A DNA stretch of 32,860 bases, taken from NCBI RefSeq assembly GCF_022712295.1, contig NZ_JALAGT010000153.1, forward strand, positions 1 to 32,860, written 5' to 3'. Origin of the DNA: Galactobacter sp. GTDB taxonomy: Bacteria > Actinomycetota > Actinomycetes > Actinomycetales > Micrococcaceae. Shown one piece after another: positions 7,456-15,105 of this stretch (the stretch's first letter is position 1; each line of letters opens with the position of its first letter). The notes beneath the pieces are model-generated. The model was not told where the DNA came from. It saw nothing but the letters and a program-made list of their open reading frames with translations, and did not search any database. The position numbers and the translations under genes are program-made.

Positions 7456-8769
7456 ATGTCCAGCCCATCCGGCGCCCCTTCGGCGCTCACGTCCACCCCC
7501 AAGAAGAACAGTGCAGGCAAGGTCGTCTTCGCGACCTTCATCGGTTCCGCCATCGAGTGGTACGACTTCTTCCTCTACGCGGCCTGCGCCGCCCTGGTCT
7601 TCGGGCCGCAGTTCTTCCCCGCCGGCAACGACACCGCCGCCCAACTCGGCGCCTTCGCCACCTTCACGTTCGGCTTCATCGCGCGGCCCCTTGGCGGCAT
7701 CATCGCCGGGCACCTCGGTGACCGGATCGGCCGTAAGAAAATGCTGGTGCTCTCCCTCTATTTGATGGGTGCTGCGACGGTCCTGGTGGGCTGCGTACCC
7801 AACTTCGCCGCCATCGGCGTCTGGGCGCCGATCCTGCTGGTCATCCTGCGCCTGGCTCAGGGTCTCGGCGTCGGCGCTGAATGGGGTGGTGCCGCCACCA
7901 TGGCCATCGAGAACGCCCCTGCCAACCGCAAGGCGCTCTTCGGTGCCATGCCCACCATCGGCCTGCCCGCAGGCATCCTGCTGTCCAATCTGATGCTCAT
8001 CGTGCTGCAGAAGCTGACGGGTGAGAACTTCCTGGAATGGGGCTGGCGCATTGCGTTCCTGTTCAGCATCGTGCTCGTGGTGGTGGGACAGTGGGCCCGC
8101 CGCGCCCTCGAGGAGAGCCCGGTGTTCGAGCAGAGCGTGAAGGAGGAGCCCACGCGTGCACCCCTTCTGCAGATCCTGCGGCATTACCCGTTGCCGCTGC
8201 TCCTGACCATCTTCATCTCAGGCATCCCGTCCATTGGCTCCTACATCGCGGTGACCTGGTCCTTGAGCTGGGGCACCACCGACTTCGGATACTCCTCAAC
8301 CGCCCTGCTGTGGATCGGTATCACGTGTTCCGCGCTCCAGATGATCATGGTGCCGTTGCTGAGCGCCTGGGCCGACCGCATCGGTTTGACCTTCCTGGTG
8401 GTCCTGGGTGGTGCGCTGATGATCGTGACGGCGTTCGTGTTCATTGCGTTCTTCAGCTCCGGCAATATCCTCCTGGCGGGAGTCGGAACCATCCTGATCC
8501 ACGCATCCACGTCGTTCGCGTGGGCCGCGGTTCCTCCGCTGCTCACCCGCTCGTTCCCCGATTCGGCGCGCTACACCGGCATCAGCATGGCCTATCAGTT
8601 CGGCGCCATCATCGGTGGCGGGTTCGCTCCCATCATCGCAACGTCGCTGATCGCCTCCACCGGCCAGCCGTACTCCGTCGCCGTGTACGTGTCCGTGGCG
8701 GCCGCCATCATGGTCATCGCCGCGCTCTTGCTGACCAAGTTCCGGGTCCATCAGGACACCGTGCGCTGA
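7456..8769 (+). CDS. MFS transporter, metabolite:H+ symporter (MHS) family
   Basis: This 437-residue protein has about twelve hydrophobic segments. The MHS hallmarks are present: GSAIEWYDFFLYA near residue 30-42 in the first helix and GHLGDRIGRKK (85-95) in the loop between helices 2 and 3. RLAQGLGVGAEWGG near helix 4 fits the same group. MHS proteins import organic acids with protons across the inner membrane. AAGGAG precedes the ATG by 7-8 bases. It closes the operon, 71 bases after the acyl-CoA dehydrogenase, and ends in a terminator. By context it imports hydroxycinnamates or phenylpropionates, possibly the counterpart of CouT/PhdT. The substrate cannot be read from sequence. Confidence 0.85.
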   Translation: MSSPSGAPSALTSTPKKNSAGKVVFATFIGSAIEWYDFFLYAACAALVFGPQFFPAGNDTAAQLGAFATFTFGFIARPLGGIIAGHLGDRIGRKKMLVLSLYLMGAATVLVGCVPNFAAIGVWAPILLVILRLAQGLGVGAEWGGAATMAIENAPANRKALFGAMPTIGLPAGILLSNLMLIVLQKLTGENFLEWGWRIAFLFSIVLVVVGQWARRALEESPVFEQSVKEEPTRAPLLQILRHYPLPLLLTIFISGIPSIGSYIAVTWSLSWGTTDFGYSSTALLWIGITCSALQMIMVPLLSAWADRIGLTFLVVLGGALMIVTAFVFIAFFSSGNILLAGVGTILIHASTSFAWAAVPPLLTRSFPDSARYTGISMAYQFGAIIGGGFAPIIATSLIASTGQPYSVAVYVSVAAAIMVIAALLLTKFRVHQDTVR

Positions 8770-8857
8770 TTCCTCCGTTGGACAAGCCGGCGCAGATAGA
8801 CAAAAACCTGTCCAAGACGCCGCTCAAATGACCACCGGCGGTTGAACACACAACGGG

Positions 8858-8905
8858 CGACGACGGGTGGTGGGCTTGAGTGCTCAAGCCCACCACCCGT
8901 CGTCG
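8858..8905. terminator. 23-bp perfect hairpin terminator between convergent transporters
   Basis: Arms 8858-8880 and 8883-8905 are perfectly complementary around a TG centre. On the plus strand they are followed by TGCTTTGTTTT, a good intrinsic terminator for the MHS transporter. It may also stop the minus-strand AAHS gene that ends at 8951. Confidence 0.85.
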
Positions 8906-8950
8906 TGCTTTGTTTTGCATCCCGGCTTTGGGGCCCTGTGGGCGTCCGGC

Positions 8951-10321
8951 TCAGGCCTCCACCGGGTCCTCTTCCTTGAGCTTGCCGGTGGAGGTGCGGT
9001 CCTTCGCCGTGCGGAGGACCAGCGCCACCAGGATGAACATGACCATGGAACTGATCGCGAACGCGGCGAACATGCCGAAGCCCAGGTGCTGAAGTCCATG
9101 AGCGAAGAGAACACCGCCGAGCCAGGGACCGAAGACCGCACCGAAACGGCCCATGCCGGTGGTCCATCCGATCGCAGATGCGCGACTCCTCGTCGAGGAT
9201 ACGTGGGACACCGATGCGTACACGGTTGTCTGGGCGCTGAAGAGGAAGAACCCGGCGATGAAAACCACGACGTAGGTCAGGATGAAGGGCATCTTCACGC
9301 TCAGCAGCGCGATGAATACCGCGGTGGCCAGGAACCAGAACGTACCCACACGGATGGGTCCGATGCCATCTGCCAGCCGCCCGCTGACCAGCATGCCGAA
9401 GATACCGCCCAGGTTGGTGACGATCATGAACGCCAATGCAGGGCCCAGATCGTAGCCCTCAGCCCGCATCAGGGACGGCAGCCAGGTGCTGAATCCGTAG
9501 ACCAAGAGCAGGCCTCCGAAGGACGCGATCCAGAACAGCAAAGTGATGATCGCCGTTCGACCCTTGAAGAGTTCCGCCAGGCTGGAGAGGAACGAGGCCC
9601 TGGGTTCACTGCCGGATCCGGTGACGCTCTTGGGGGCGTACGGACCGAGGTCGAGGTCGAACTTGGCCGCCAGGGACTCGGCACGGTCATGCCGTCCACG
9701 GATGAGCAGATAGGAGAGCGACTCCGGCATCCACGCGATGATCAGTGGAACCAGCAGCACCACGGGCAGCACACCCACCCAATACATGGCGCGCCAGCCG
9801 AACACCGGCAACAGCCACAGCGCCAGGAAACCGGCGGCGATACCTCCTGCCTGGTGAGCGGACATGACAGCACCCACCGCGAAGCTACGGCGGTTCTCGG
9901 TAGCAAATTCCGTGACCATGGCGATCGCGGTGGGCAGCAAACCTCCAAGACCAACCCCCGCAAGGGTGCGGCCGATGCCAAAGACCGTCGCCGTCGGTGC
10001 CAGCGCACAAACGGCGGACATGAGGGAGAAGACCAGCGTGCAGGTGATGATGCCCTTACGGCGACCGATCGCATCAGTGAGCATGCCCGCGGTCAGCGCT
10101 CCGACCAGCATGCCGAACGTGGCGTAGGAGCCAATGTTGCCTGCGATCTCGGCGGTCATACCGAGTCCTGCGTCCTCCGTCATGTGCGGGATGGTGGCTC
10201 CGTACATGAACGTGTCGATGCCGTCGAACAGGACGGTGACCCAGCACAAGGCCATGACGAGTCGAAAGGCCTTGGATTGTCGTTGTTTGGTCCGGATAGG
10301 TGAGCTGGAGACAGCAGCCAT
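8951..10321 (-). CDS. MFS transporter, aromatic acid:H+ symporter (AAHS) family
   Basis: This 456-residue protein has about twelve hydrophobic segments. DGIDTFMYGATIPHM (near 33-47) in the first helix matches the DGxD-type motif of PcaK/BenK-like symporters. GMLTDAIGRRKG follows in the loop after helix 2, and GRTLAGVGLGGLLPTAIAMVTE lies in helix 4. These transporters import protocatechuate, 4-hydroxybenzoate, vanillate or similar acids. The ATG has GAGGAG 7 bases upstream. An ATTGTCAACAAT site 136 bases upstream is identical to one in front of the ring-cleavage operon. The GntR protein at 11084-11734 therefore probably controls both, and this symporter probably imports the ring-cleavage substrate or its precursor. 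Confidence 0.87.
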   Translation of the reverse strand: MAAVSSSPIRTKQRQSKAFRLVMALCWVTVLFDGIDTFMYGATIPHMTEDAGLGMTAEIAGNIGSYATFGMLVGALTAGMLTDAIGRRKGIITCTLVFSLMSAVCALAPTATVFGIGRTLAGVGLGGLLPTAIAMVTEFATENRRSFAVGAVMSAHQAGGIAAGFLALWLLPVFGWRAMYWVGVLPVVLLVPLIIAWMPESLSYLLIRGRHDRAESLAAKFDLDLGPYAPKSVTGSGSEPRASFLSSLAELFKGRTAIITLLFWIASFGGLLLVYGFSTWLPSLMRAEGYDLGPALAFMIVTNLGGIFGMLVSGRLADGIGPIRVGTFWFLATAVFIALLSVKMPFILTYVVVFIAGFFLFSAQTTVYASVSHVSSTRSRASAIGWTTGMGRFGAVFGPWLGGVLFAHGLQHLGFGMFAAFAISSMVMFILVALVLRTAKDRTSTGKLKEEDPVEA

Positions 10322-10762
10322 TGGTGTACTCCTCGTTCGGATTGGGTCGAAGGGGTGGCACAGGATGCGACCGAACGGCCTCCGAGAGGCTACTTCGCCA
10401 GTCGAATCAGATATTCGTCCGTACCCTGATGGATTAGCACAACACTTGCAGCCACGATTGTCAACAATTTCTCCGAGAAGGCATCAGGGTCGCGAGAAAC
10501 ACTTATATCTATGGGGATCCGATGGCAACTACCTCGGCAACACGTCGCCAGAGCTCCTTCACGACTGGGCACATCGGCCATATGGTGCGAAAACACACTA
10601 CTCAGTACACGGACCATTGAGGCTGCAGATGCCACACCCTTGAGTGCCACCTCGGTCCGAGTGCAAGACCAGAAGTTCAGAGTATGGCCAACCCTGCGCA
10701 TGATCATGCAGACGAAAATCGCCCCGCATATGGCAGGTGCAGAGGACGGTGTCTAGCGCTGC
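10322..10762. other. Non-coding stretch upstream of the AAHS transporter
   Basis: No convincing gene is visible on either strand; the short open frames here lack recognisable motifs. The stretch holds the ribosome site of the AAHS gene and the GntR-type operator at 10457-10468. It is visibly richer in A and T (especially 10380-10720) than the genes around it. That suits decayed or imported DNA next to the dehydrogenase remnant that follows. Confidence 0.5.
10457..10468. promoter_or_regulatory. GntR/FCD-type operator in front of the AAHS transporter
   Basis: ATTGTCAACAAT has 5-bp inverted arms (ATTGT/ACAAT) around CA. It matches the TTGT-nn-ACAA form typical of FadR/VanR-type GntR regulators. 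The same 12 bases occur at 11898-11909. On the minus strand the site contains TTGACA, a consensus -35 box for the AAHS gene, so binding would block RNA polymerase. Confidence 0.7.
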
Positions 10763-10966
10763 ACCTCCGTCACGCCCGGCCCGGTCATAGACCGTGATAC
10801 CGCGTTCCAGCGCGAGGATGAGGGCGAGAGTGTGCTCACCCATCTCGTCCACGCAGTCCGATACGTTCGTTACCCTGCCACCGCGTTCGGCCGCAGCGGC
10901 GACGTAGATGCCGTCGGCCCCGGTTCCGTAGCGCGCAATCACCCACAGACGGGGACGGGCCCGAAC
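10763..10966 (-). pseudogene. Remnant of a D-isomer-specific 2-hydroxyacid dehydrogenase
   Basis: The minus strand reads PRLWVIARYGTGADGIYVAA, then ERGGRVTNVSDCVDEM and GEHTLALILALERGITVYDR. This is the family's stretch just before the NAD-binding domain. About 68 codons survive. Upstream it hits an in-frame TGA inside the long hairpin, and downstream homology stops abruptly after RDGG, before the Rossmann GxGxxG motif. Both halves of a normal ~320-residue enzyme are missing. It is a decayed gene on the same strand as gntR and the AAHS transporter. Its original substrate is unknown. Confidence 0.75.
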
Positions 10967-11043
10967 TCAACGTCGGCGTGATTCCTAACTTCAGCCCAGA
11001 ATGCCGTTCTGCGCTGAAGTTAGGAATCGAGCCGACCTTGAGT
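10965..11043. repeat. Very long imperfect hairpin downstream of gntR
   Basis: The stem pairs 10965-10970 with 11038-11043, 10972-10977 with 11031-11036, 10980-10995 with 11013-11028, and 10997-11001 with 11007-11011. That is 33 Watson-Crick pairs interrupted by single- or double-base mismatches, closed by a 5-base loop. It lies 41 bases after the gntR stop and touches the dehydrogenase remnant. It could be a terminator, but no T-tract follows. A small mobile-element or inverted-repeat scar is an alternative. A 10-base-spaced TTGAGTCA repeat (11038 and 11048) sits at its edge. Confidence 0.65.
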
Positions 11044-11083
11044 CAGTTGAGTCAAGCGGTACTGGTCCTTGGTGAAGGCGGGC

Positions 11084-11734
11084 TCAGTCCGCCGAGGCGC
11101 GGATGGCCCCCATGACCGAGGTCAGGTGCTCGCGCATGGCGACGGCGGCGGCCTCGGGATCGCGCGAGCAGACTCCTTCGATGATGGCCAGGTGCTGCGG
11201 CAGGGACTCGGCCGGACGCCCGGAACGGTAGGCCAACTGGAATTGGAAACGGACCACCTGCCCACGCAGCCGCGCCAAGGTGGCGGCGGCCGTGCGTTGA
11301 CCGCTGATCTCGATCACGCGTGCGTGCAGCGCCTGGTTCCCCTTGGAATACTCTGCCGTCTCACCCGTCTCCACCGCGGCTGCCATGCGTTCGCCGATGC
11401 CACGCAACTCCTCGATCTCCGCATCGGTGATTCGGGAGGCCGCCTTGGCCGCACACAGGGCCTCGATGGCCGCGCGCACCTCCGTGATCTCCAGCGCCTC
11501 ATCCACCGACACAGACCGCACCCGGGCGCCTCGGTTGGCCACTCGCTCAACGAGTCCCTCGGAGGTCAGCTCCGCCAGAGCCGCGCGGACATGGGAGCGG
11601 GAGGCGCCGTAGGTCTCCGACAGGTCGATCTCCACGAGCCGCTGCCCCGGAACGAGTTGGCCGGCCATCATGGCGTCGCGGAGTTGATCGACGACCTCCT
11701 CGGTGCCGACCTTCCGCTTGGTCGCAGTGGTCAT
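11084..11734 (-). CDS. GntR-family transcription regulator, FCD (FadR) subfamily
   Basis: This 216-residue protein has an N-terminal winged helix (residues 10-75; AMMAGQLVPGQRLVEIDLSE, then SRSHVRAALAELTSEGLV). An all-helical FCD effector domain follows (TEVRAAIEALCAAKAA near 85, LHARVIEISGQR near 138, a late His in QHLAIIEG), where His/Asp residues normally bind a metal and a carboxylic-acid ligand. I chose ATG 11734, preceded by GAGAGG; an upstream in-frame alternative at 11782 adds 16 unlikely residues. It is divergent from the ligU-ligJ-ligK-dioxygenase operon. The same operator sequence stands before that operon and before the AAHS transporter, so it is very probably a local repressor released by an aromatic acid or ring-cleavage product. 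The ligand is unknown. Confidence 0.88.
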   Translation of the reverse strand: MTTATKRKVGTEEVVDQLRDAMMAGQLVPGQRLVEIDLSETYGASRSHVRAALAELTSEGLVERVANRGARVRSVSVDEALEITEVRAAIEALCAAKAASRITDAEIEELRGIGERMAAAVETGETAEYSKGNQALHARVIEISGQRTAAATLARLRGQVVRFQFQLAYRSGRPAESLPQHLAIIEGVCSRDPEAAAVAMREHLTSVMGAIRASAD

Positions 11735-11897
11735 GAACCTGCCTCTCGTCTGCAATGCTCTGCGCGGCACGGAAGGTGACACCGCGCCTCTCTCAACCGC
11801 CGCTGGCCTTTCGCGCGTCCAAGTGGGCGCTCAAAACAACCAACGGCGGGGAACCTGAGTGGAGTCTATCCACCACGCCACCAAATCTCACGACCAT

Positions 11898-11927
11898 ATT
11901 GTCAACAATGTTGTGAACGGGTACGGT
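11898..11927 (+). promoter_or_regulatory. Promoter with GntR operator for the ring-cleavage operon
   Basis: The operator ATTGTCAACAAT (11898-11909) overlaps a candidate -35 box TTGTCA (11899-11904). A -10 box TACGGT (11922-11927) follows at the ideal 17-base spacing. Transcription would start near 11934, leaving a leader of about 135 bases before ligU. The rest of the 336-base gap between gntR and ligU shows no gene. Confidence 0.65.
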
Positions 11928-12070
11928 CTGTGGAGAGCGACCCCGGCGCCGCCCGCACAGCCCAGGCTCGCGAGCGTCGGCCGGAGGGGGCCACGGTTCC
12001 CGTGCCAGCGGCCCGCCGATACGGCACCACCCACCGGCTCGAGGTCAAAGGTGACTAGCAAGGAGGCCCT

Positions 12071-13285
12071 GTGCAACGACCGCAGCGAACGCGCATCGAC
12101 GGCGATCAGGTGGCCATCCCCTGCCTGCTGATGCGTGGCGGCAGCTCCCGGGGCCCGTTCTTCGACGCATCAAACCTCCCCACGGACATCGGGACCCGCG
12201 ACGCCGTCCTGCTCCACGTGATGGGCAGCCCGCATCCGCTGCAGGTGGACGGCGTGGGCGGCCGTCACCCGCTCACCTCCAAGGTCGGGATCGTGGGTCC
12301 CAGCACCGAAACCGGTGTGGATCTGGACTTCACCTTCGCGCAGTTGCAGCCGGAGGAAACCTCGGTCAACACCAAGGCCAATTGCGGCAACATGCTGGCC
12401 GCCGCCCTGCCATTCGCCCTGGAGACCGGCCTCATCGAGGCCGCAGGAGATGAAACCCACGCCCTGGTCCGCACCACCAACACCGGCCTCACCACGGACA
12501 TCACCGTCCAGACCCCCGACGACCCCGACGGCGAGCGCTTCGTGGCCTACGCCGGAGACACCTCCATCGACGGCGTCCACGGCACCGGTTCCGCCATCCG
12601 CCAGGACTTCCTCGACACCGCGGGCTCCGTGGCGGACAGCCTGCTCCCGACCGGCAACGTCACGGACACCATCGACCTTCCGGGCGGCACCACCCTCACC
12701 GTCACCTGCATCGACAACGGCCAGCCCATGGTCATCGTCGCCGCCGCGGACCTGGGCCTCACCGGCCAGGAATCCCCGATCGAACTCGAGGCGAACGATG
12801 AACTCGTGTCCACCATCGAGTCCCTCCGCCTGATCGCGGCGGAACACATGGGCCTGGGGGACGTCACGCATGCCAACTACCCCAAGATGACCATCGCCTC
12901 CCCCGGTGTGGACGGTGCGGACATCACCACCCGCAGCTTCATCCCCCATCGCGTCCACGAGTCCATCGGCGTGCTCGCTGCCGTCACGGTCGCCACAGCG
13001 CTGTGCCTGCACGGCAGCGTCGCGGCGCGGGCGGCGGGCGCCGCCGCGTCGTCGGCCACCACTATGCCCGACGATGCGAGTCGCCAGAGCGCCTCCCTCA
13101 CCATCGCGGTAGGTCACCCCAGTGGCTCGCTGGACGTGGCCATCTCGCTGGACGAGCACGGCGACGTGGTACGTTCCGGCATCCTCCGCACGGCCCGCAA
13201 GATCATGGCGGGCGAGGTCTTTGTTCCCTTGTCCGTCTGGGACCCGCGCGGCCCCGATTCCACACCCACAGGAGACCTTGCATGA
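12071..13285 (+). CDS. ligU: PrpF-fold 4-oxalomesaconate tautomerase (LigU/GalD-like)
   Basis: This 404-residue protein has a diaminopimelate-epimerase-like fold. Signature segments are IPCLLMRGGSSRGPFF (16-31), QVDGVGGRHPLTSKVGIV (58-75) and NCGNMLAAALPFALE (104-118). Lys71 and Cys105 are spaced as the catalytic Lys66 and Cys100 I recall for Sphingobium LigU. The reaction is allylic isomerisation of oxalomesaconate, the product of protocatechuate 4,5-cleavage (through PDC) or of gallate cleavage, before hydration. The start is GTG 12071 with AAGGAGG four bases upstream. The stop overlaps the ligJ start (ATGA, 13282-13285). PrpF aconitate isomerase is a relative, but the ligJ and ligK neighbours make the LigU/GalD role much more likely. 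Confidence 0.88.
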   Translation: MQRPQRTRIDGDQVAIPCLLMRGGSSRGPFFDASNLPTDIGTRDAVLLHVMGSPHPLQVDGVGGRHPLTSKVGIVGPSTETGVDLDFTFAQLQPEETSVNTKANCGNMLAAALPFALETGLIEAAGDETHALVRTTNTGLTTDITVQTPDDPDGERFVAYAGDTSIDGVHGTGSAIRQDFLDTAGSVADSLLPTGNVTDTIDLPGGTTLTVTCIDNGQPMVIVAAADLGLTGQESPIELEANDELVSTIESLRLIAAEHMGLGDVTHANYPKMTIASPGVDGADITTRSFIPHRVHESIGVLAAVTVATALCLHGSVAARAAGAAASSATTMPDDASRQSASLTIAVGHPSGSLDVAISLDEHGDVVRSGILRTARKIMAGEVFVPLSVWDPRGPDSTPTGDLA

Positions 13286-14301
13286 TCCTCGACATCCACG
13301 GCCACTTCACCACCGCTCCTCCGGCACTGGGTGAATGGCGAGACCAGCAGATCGCGGCCCTTGAGGGCGGTCCCGAACCGGATCCGGCAGGCCCGCAGAT
13401 CTCCGACGACGAACTGCGAGAGGCCATCGAGTCCAACCAGCTCAAGCTCATGGACGAGCGCGGCATCGACGTGACGGTCTTCTCCCCCAGGGCCTCCTTC
13501 ATGGCCCACCACATCGGCGGCCTTGAGACCTCCACGCAGTGGGCCCGGATCTGCAACGACATCATCGGCCGGGTCGCACGCCTGTTCCCCGACCGCTTCG
13601 CTCCCGCCGCGATGCTGCCTCAATCCCCGGGCGTGGACCCGGCCACCTGTGTCGAGGAGATCGAGCGTTGCGTGGCCGAGCACGACATCGTGGCAATCAA
13701 CCTGAATCCCGACCCCTCCGGCGGCTACTGGACCTCCCCTCCCATCACGGACGAGTCCTGGTTCCCCATCTACGAAGCGGCCGTGAAGCATGACCTGCCC
13801 ATCATGGTGCACGTCTCGACGTCGGTGAACCCGGCCTTCCACACCACCGGATCGCACTACCTGAACGCCGACACCACGGCCGTCATGCAGCTGATCCAGG
13901 GCGACCTCTTCTCCCGCTTCCCCGAACTGAAGATCGTGGTCCCCCACGGCGGCGGCGCAGCCCCGTACCACTGGGGACGCATGCGCGGCCTGGCCACGGC
14001 ACTGGGCAAGCCTTCCTTGAGCGAGCACCTGCTCGGCAACCTCTACTTCGACACCTGCGTCTACCACCAGCCCGGCTTCGACGAGCTGCTCGAGGTGATC
14101 GACCACAAGAACGTGCTCTTCGCCTCCGAGATGATCGGCGCGGTGCGCACCGTGGATCCGGAGACCGGGCACTACTTCGACGACACCGCACGCTACCTCG
14201 CGGCTGCGGACCTGACGGACGCGGATCGCGCAGCGATCAGCGAGGGCAACGCCAGGCGGGTGTACCCGCGACTGGACGCGCGGCTGAACGCCGGCGCGTA
14301 A
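13282..14301 (+). CDS. ligJ: 4-oxalomesaconate hydratase (LigJ)
   Basis: This amidohydrolase-family lyase adds water to the oxalomesaconate tautomer to give 4-carboxy-4-hydroxy-2-oxoadipate. The 339 residues match LigJ in length and in distinctive segments: MILDIHGHFTTAP at the N terminus (metal His pair), ISDDELREAIESNQLKLM near 50, VFSPRASFMA near 74, NLNPDPSGGYW near 144, VPHGGGAAPYHWGR near 222 and FASEMIGAVRTVDPETGHYF near 278. Note FASE rather than the usual FASD at the last metal position; LigJ also has Glu there as I recall it. The start is the ATG overlapping the ligU stop, with AGGAGA upstream. It is the second gene of the operon. Confidence 0.9.
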   Translation: MILDIHGHFTTAPPALGEWRDQQIAALEGGPEPDPAGPQISDDELREAIESNQLKLMDERGIDVTVFSPRASFMAHHIGGLETSTQWARICNDIIGRVARLFPDRFAPAAMLPQSPGVDPATCVEEIERCVAEHDIVAINLNPDPSGGYWTSPPITDESWFPIYEAAVKHDLPIMVHVSTSVNPAFHTTGSHYLNADTTAVMQLIQGDLFSRFPELKIVVPHGGGAAPYHWGRMRGLATALGKPSLSEHLLGNLYFDTCVYHQPGFDELLEVIDHKNVLFASEMIGAVRTVDPETGHYFDDTARYLAAADLTDADRAAISEGNARRVYPRLDARLNAGA

Positions 14302-14361
14302 GTCGGGAACCGGCCGTCGGGCATCGAAACACGCAAAAAACGTAAGCAGGAAGAAGGAAGC

Positions 14362-15045
14362 ATGTTCGATCTGGGAGTGGTCCACACCAACATTCAGCGG
14401 CCGGACCCCGCCGCCGTTGAGGCCCTGAGCAAGTTCGGCGTCCCCACCATCCATGAGGCCATGGGCCGGGTGGGGCTCATGCGCCCCTACATCCGCCCCA
14501 TCTACCCGTCCGCCCGCCTCTGCGGTCCCGTCGTGACCGCGCTGCTCCAGCCCGGTGACAACTGGATGCTGCACGTCGCCGCCGAGCAGATCCAGCCCGG
14601 CGACGTGGTGGTGGCCGGCTGCACCACGGAGAGCGAGGACGGCTTCTTCGGCGAGCTGCTCGCCACCTCCATGCGTGCTCGCGGCGCGCGCGGACTGGTC
14701 ATCGACGGCGGCTGTCGAGACACCACCGAGCTCGAGGAGATGGACTTCCCCGTCTTCTCTCGCGCCATCAACTCCAAGGGCACCATCAAGGCCACCCTGG
14801 GCTCCGTGAACGTGCCCGTGGTCTGCGCTAACGCCCTGATCCACCCCGGCGACGTGGTGGTCGCGGATCACGACGGCGTGGTCGTGGTCCCGCGTGACCG
14901 GGTGGCGGACGTCGCCGAGAAGTCCCAGGCCCGCGAGGACCTCGAGGAATCCAAGCGGGCCCAGTTCCGCGACGGCGTGCTCGGGCTGGACCTCTACAAG
15001 ATGCGCAAGCCACTGGAGGCCGCCGGCCTCACCTACATCGACTGA
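14362..15045 (+). CDS. ligK: 4-carboxy-4-hydroxy-2-oxoadipate aldolase / oxaloacetate decarboxylase (LigK/GalC)
   Basis: This class II (metal-dependent) aldolase has the RraA-like fold and 227 residues, the normal length. The key motif is IDGGCRDTTEL near 114-124, with Arg119 and Asp120 at the positions of the substrate- and metal-binding Arg/Asp pair of the HMG/CHA aldolases. FGELLATSMRARGARG lies just before it. It splits the LigJ product into pyruvate and oxaloacetate, the entry to central metabolism, and usually decarboxylates oxaloacetate too. GAAGGAAG precedes the ATG. It follows ligJ by 60 bases. The LigU-LigJ-LigK set is complete and is the strongest functional anchor of the window. 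Confidence 0.9.
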   Translation: MFDLGVVHTNIQRPDPAAVEALSKFGVPTIHEAMGRVGLMRPYIRPIYPSARLCGPVVTALLQPGDNWMLHVAAEQIQPGDVVVAGCTTESEDGFFGELLATSMRARGARGLVIDGGCRDTTELEEMDFPVFSRAINSKGTIKATLGSVNVPVVCANALIHPGDVVVADHDGVVVVPRDRVADVAEKSQAREDLEESKRAQFRDGVLGLDLYKMRKPLEAAGLTYID

Positions 15046-15105
15046 CCCACACCACCGAAGCCCGCTACTTCCTCTCAACGACGAGAAACCCCAGAAGGAC
15101 ACATC

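Noticed and set aside
10511..10756. 81-codon plus-strand ORF in the gap before the AAHS transporter
   Set aside because: It has no recognisable motif or good ribosome site and lies in an atypical A/T-rich stretch beside a pseudogene.
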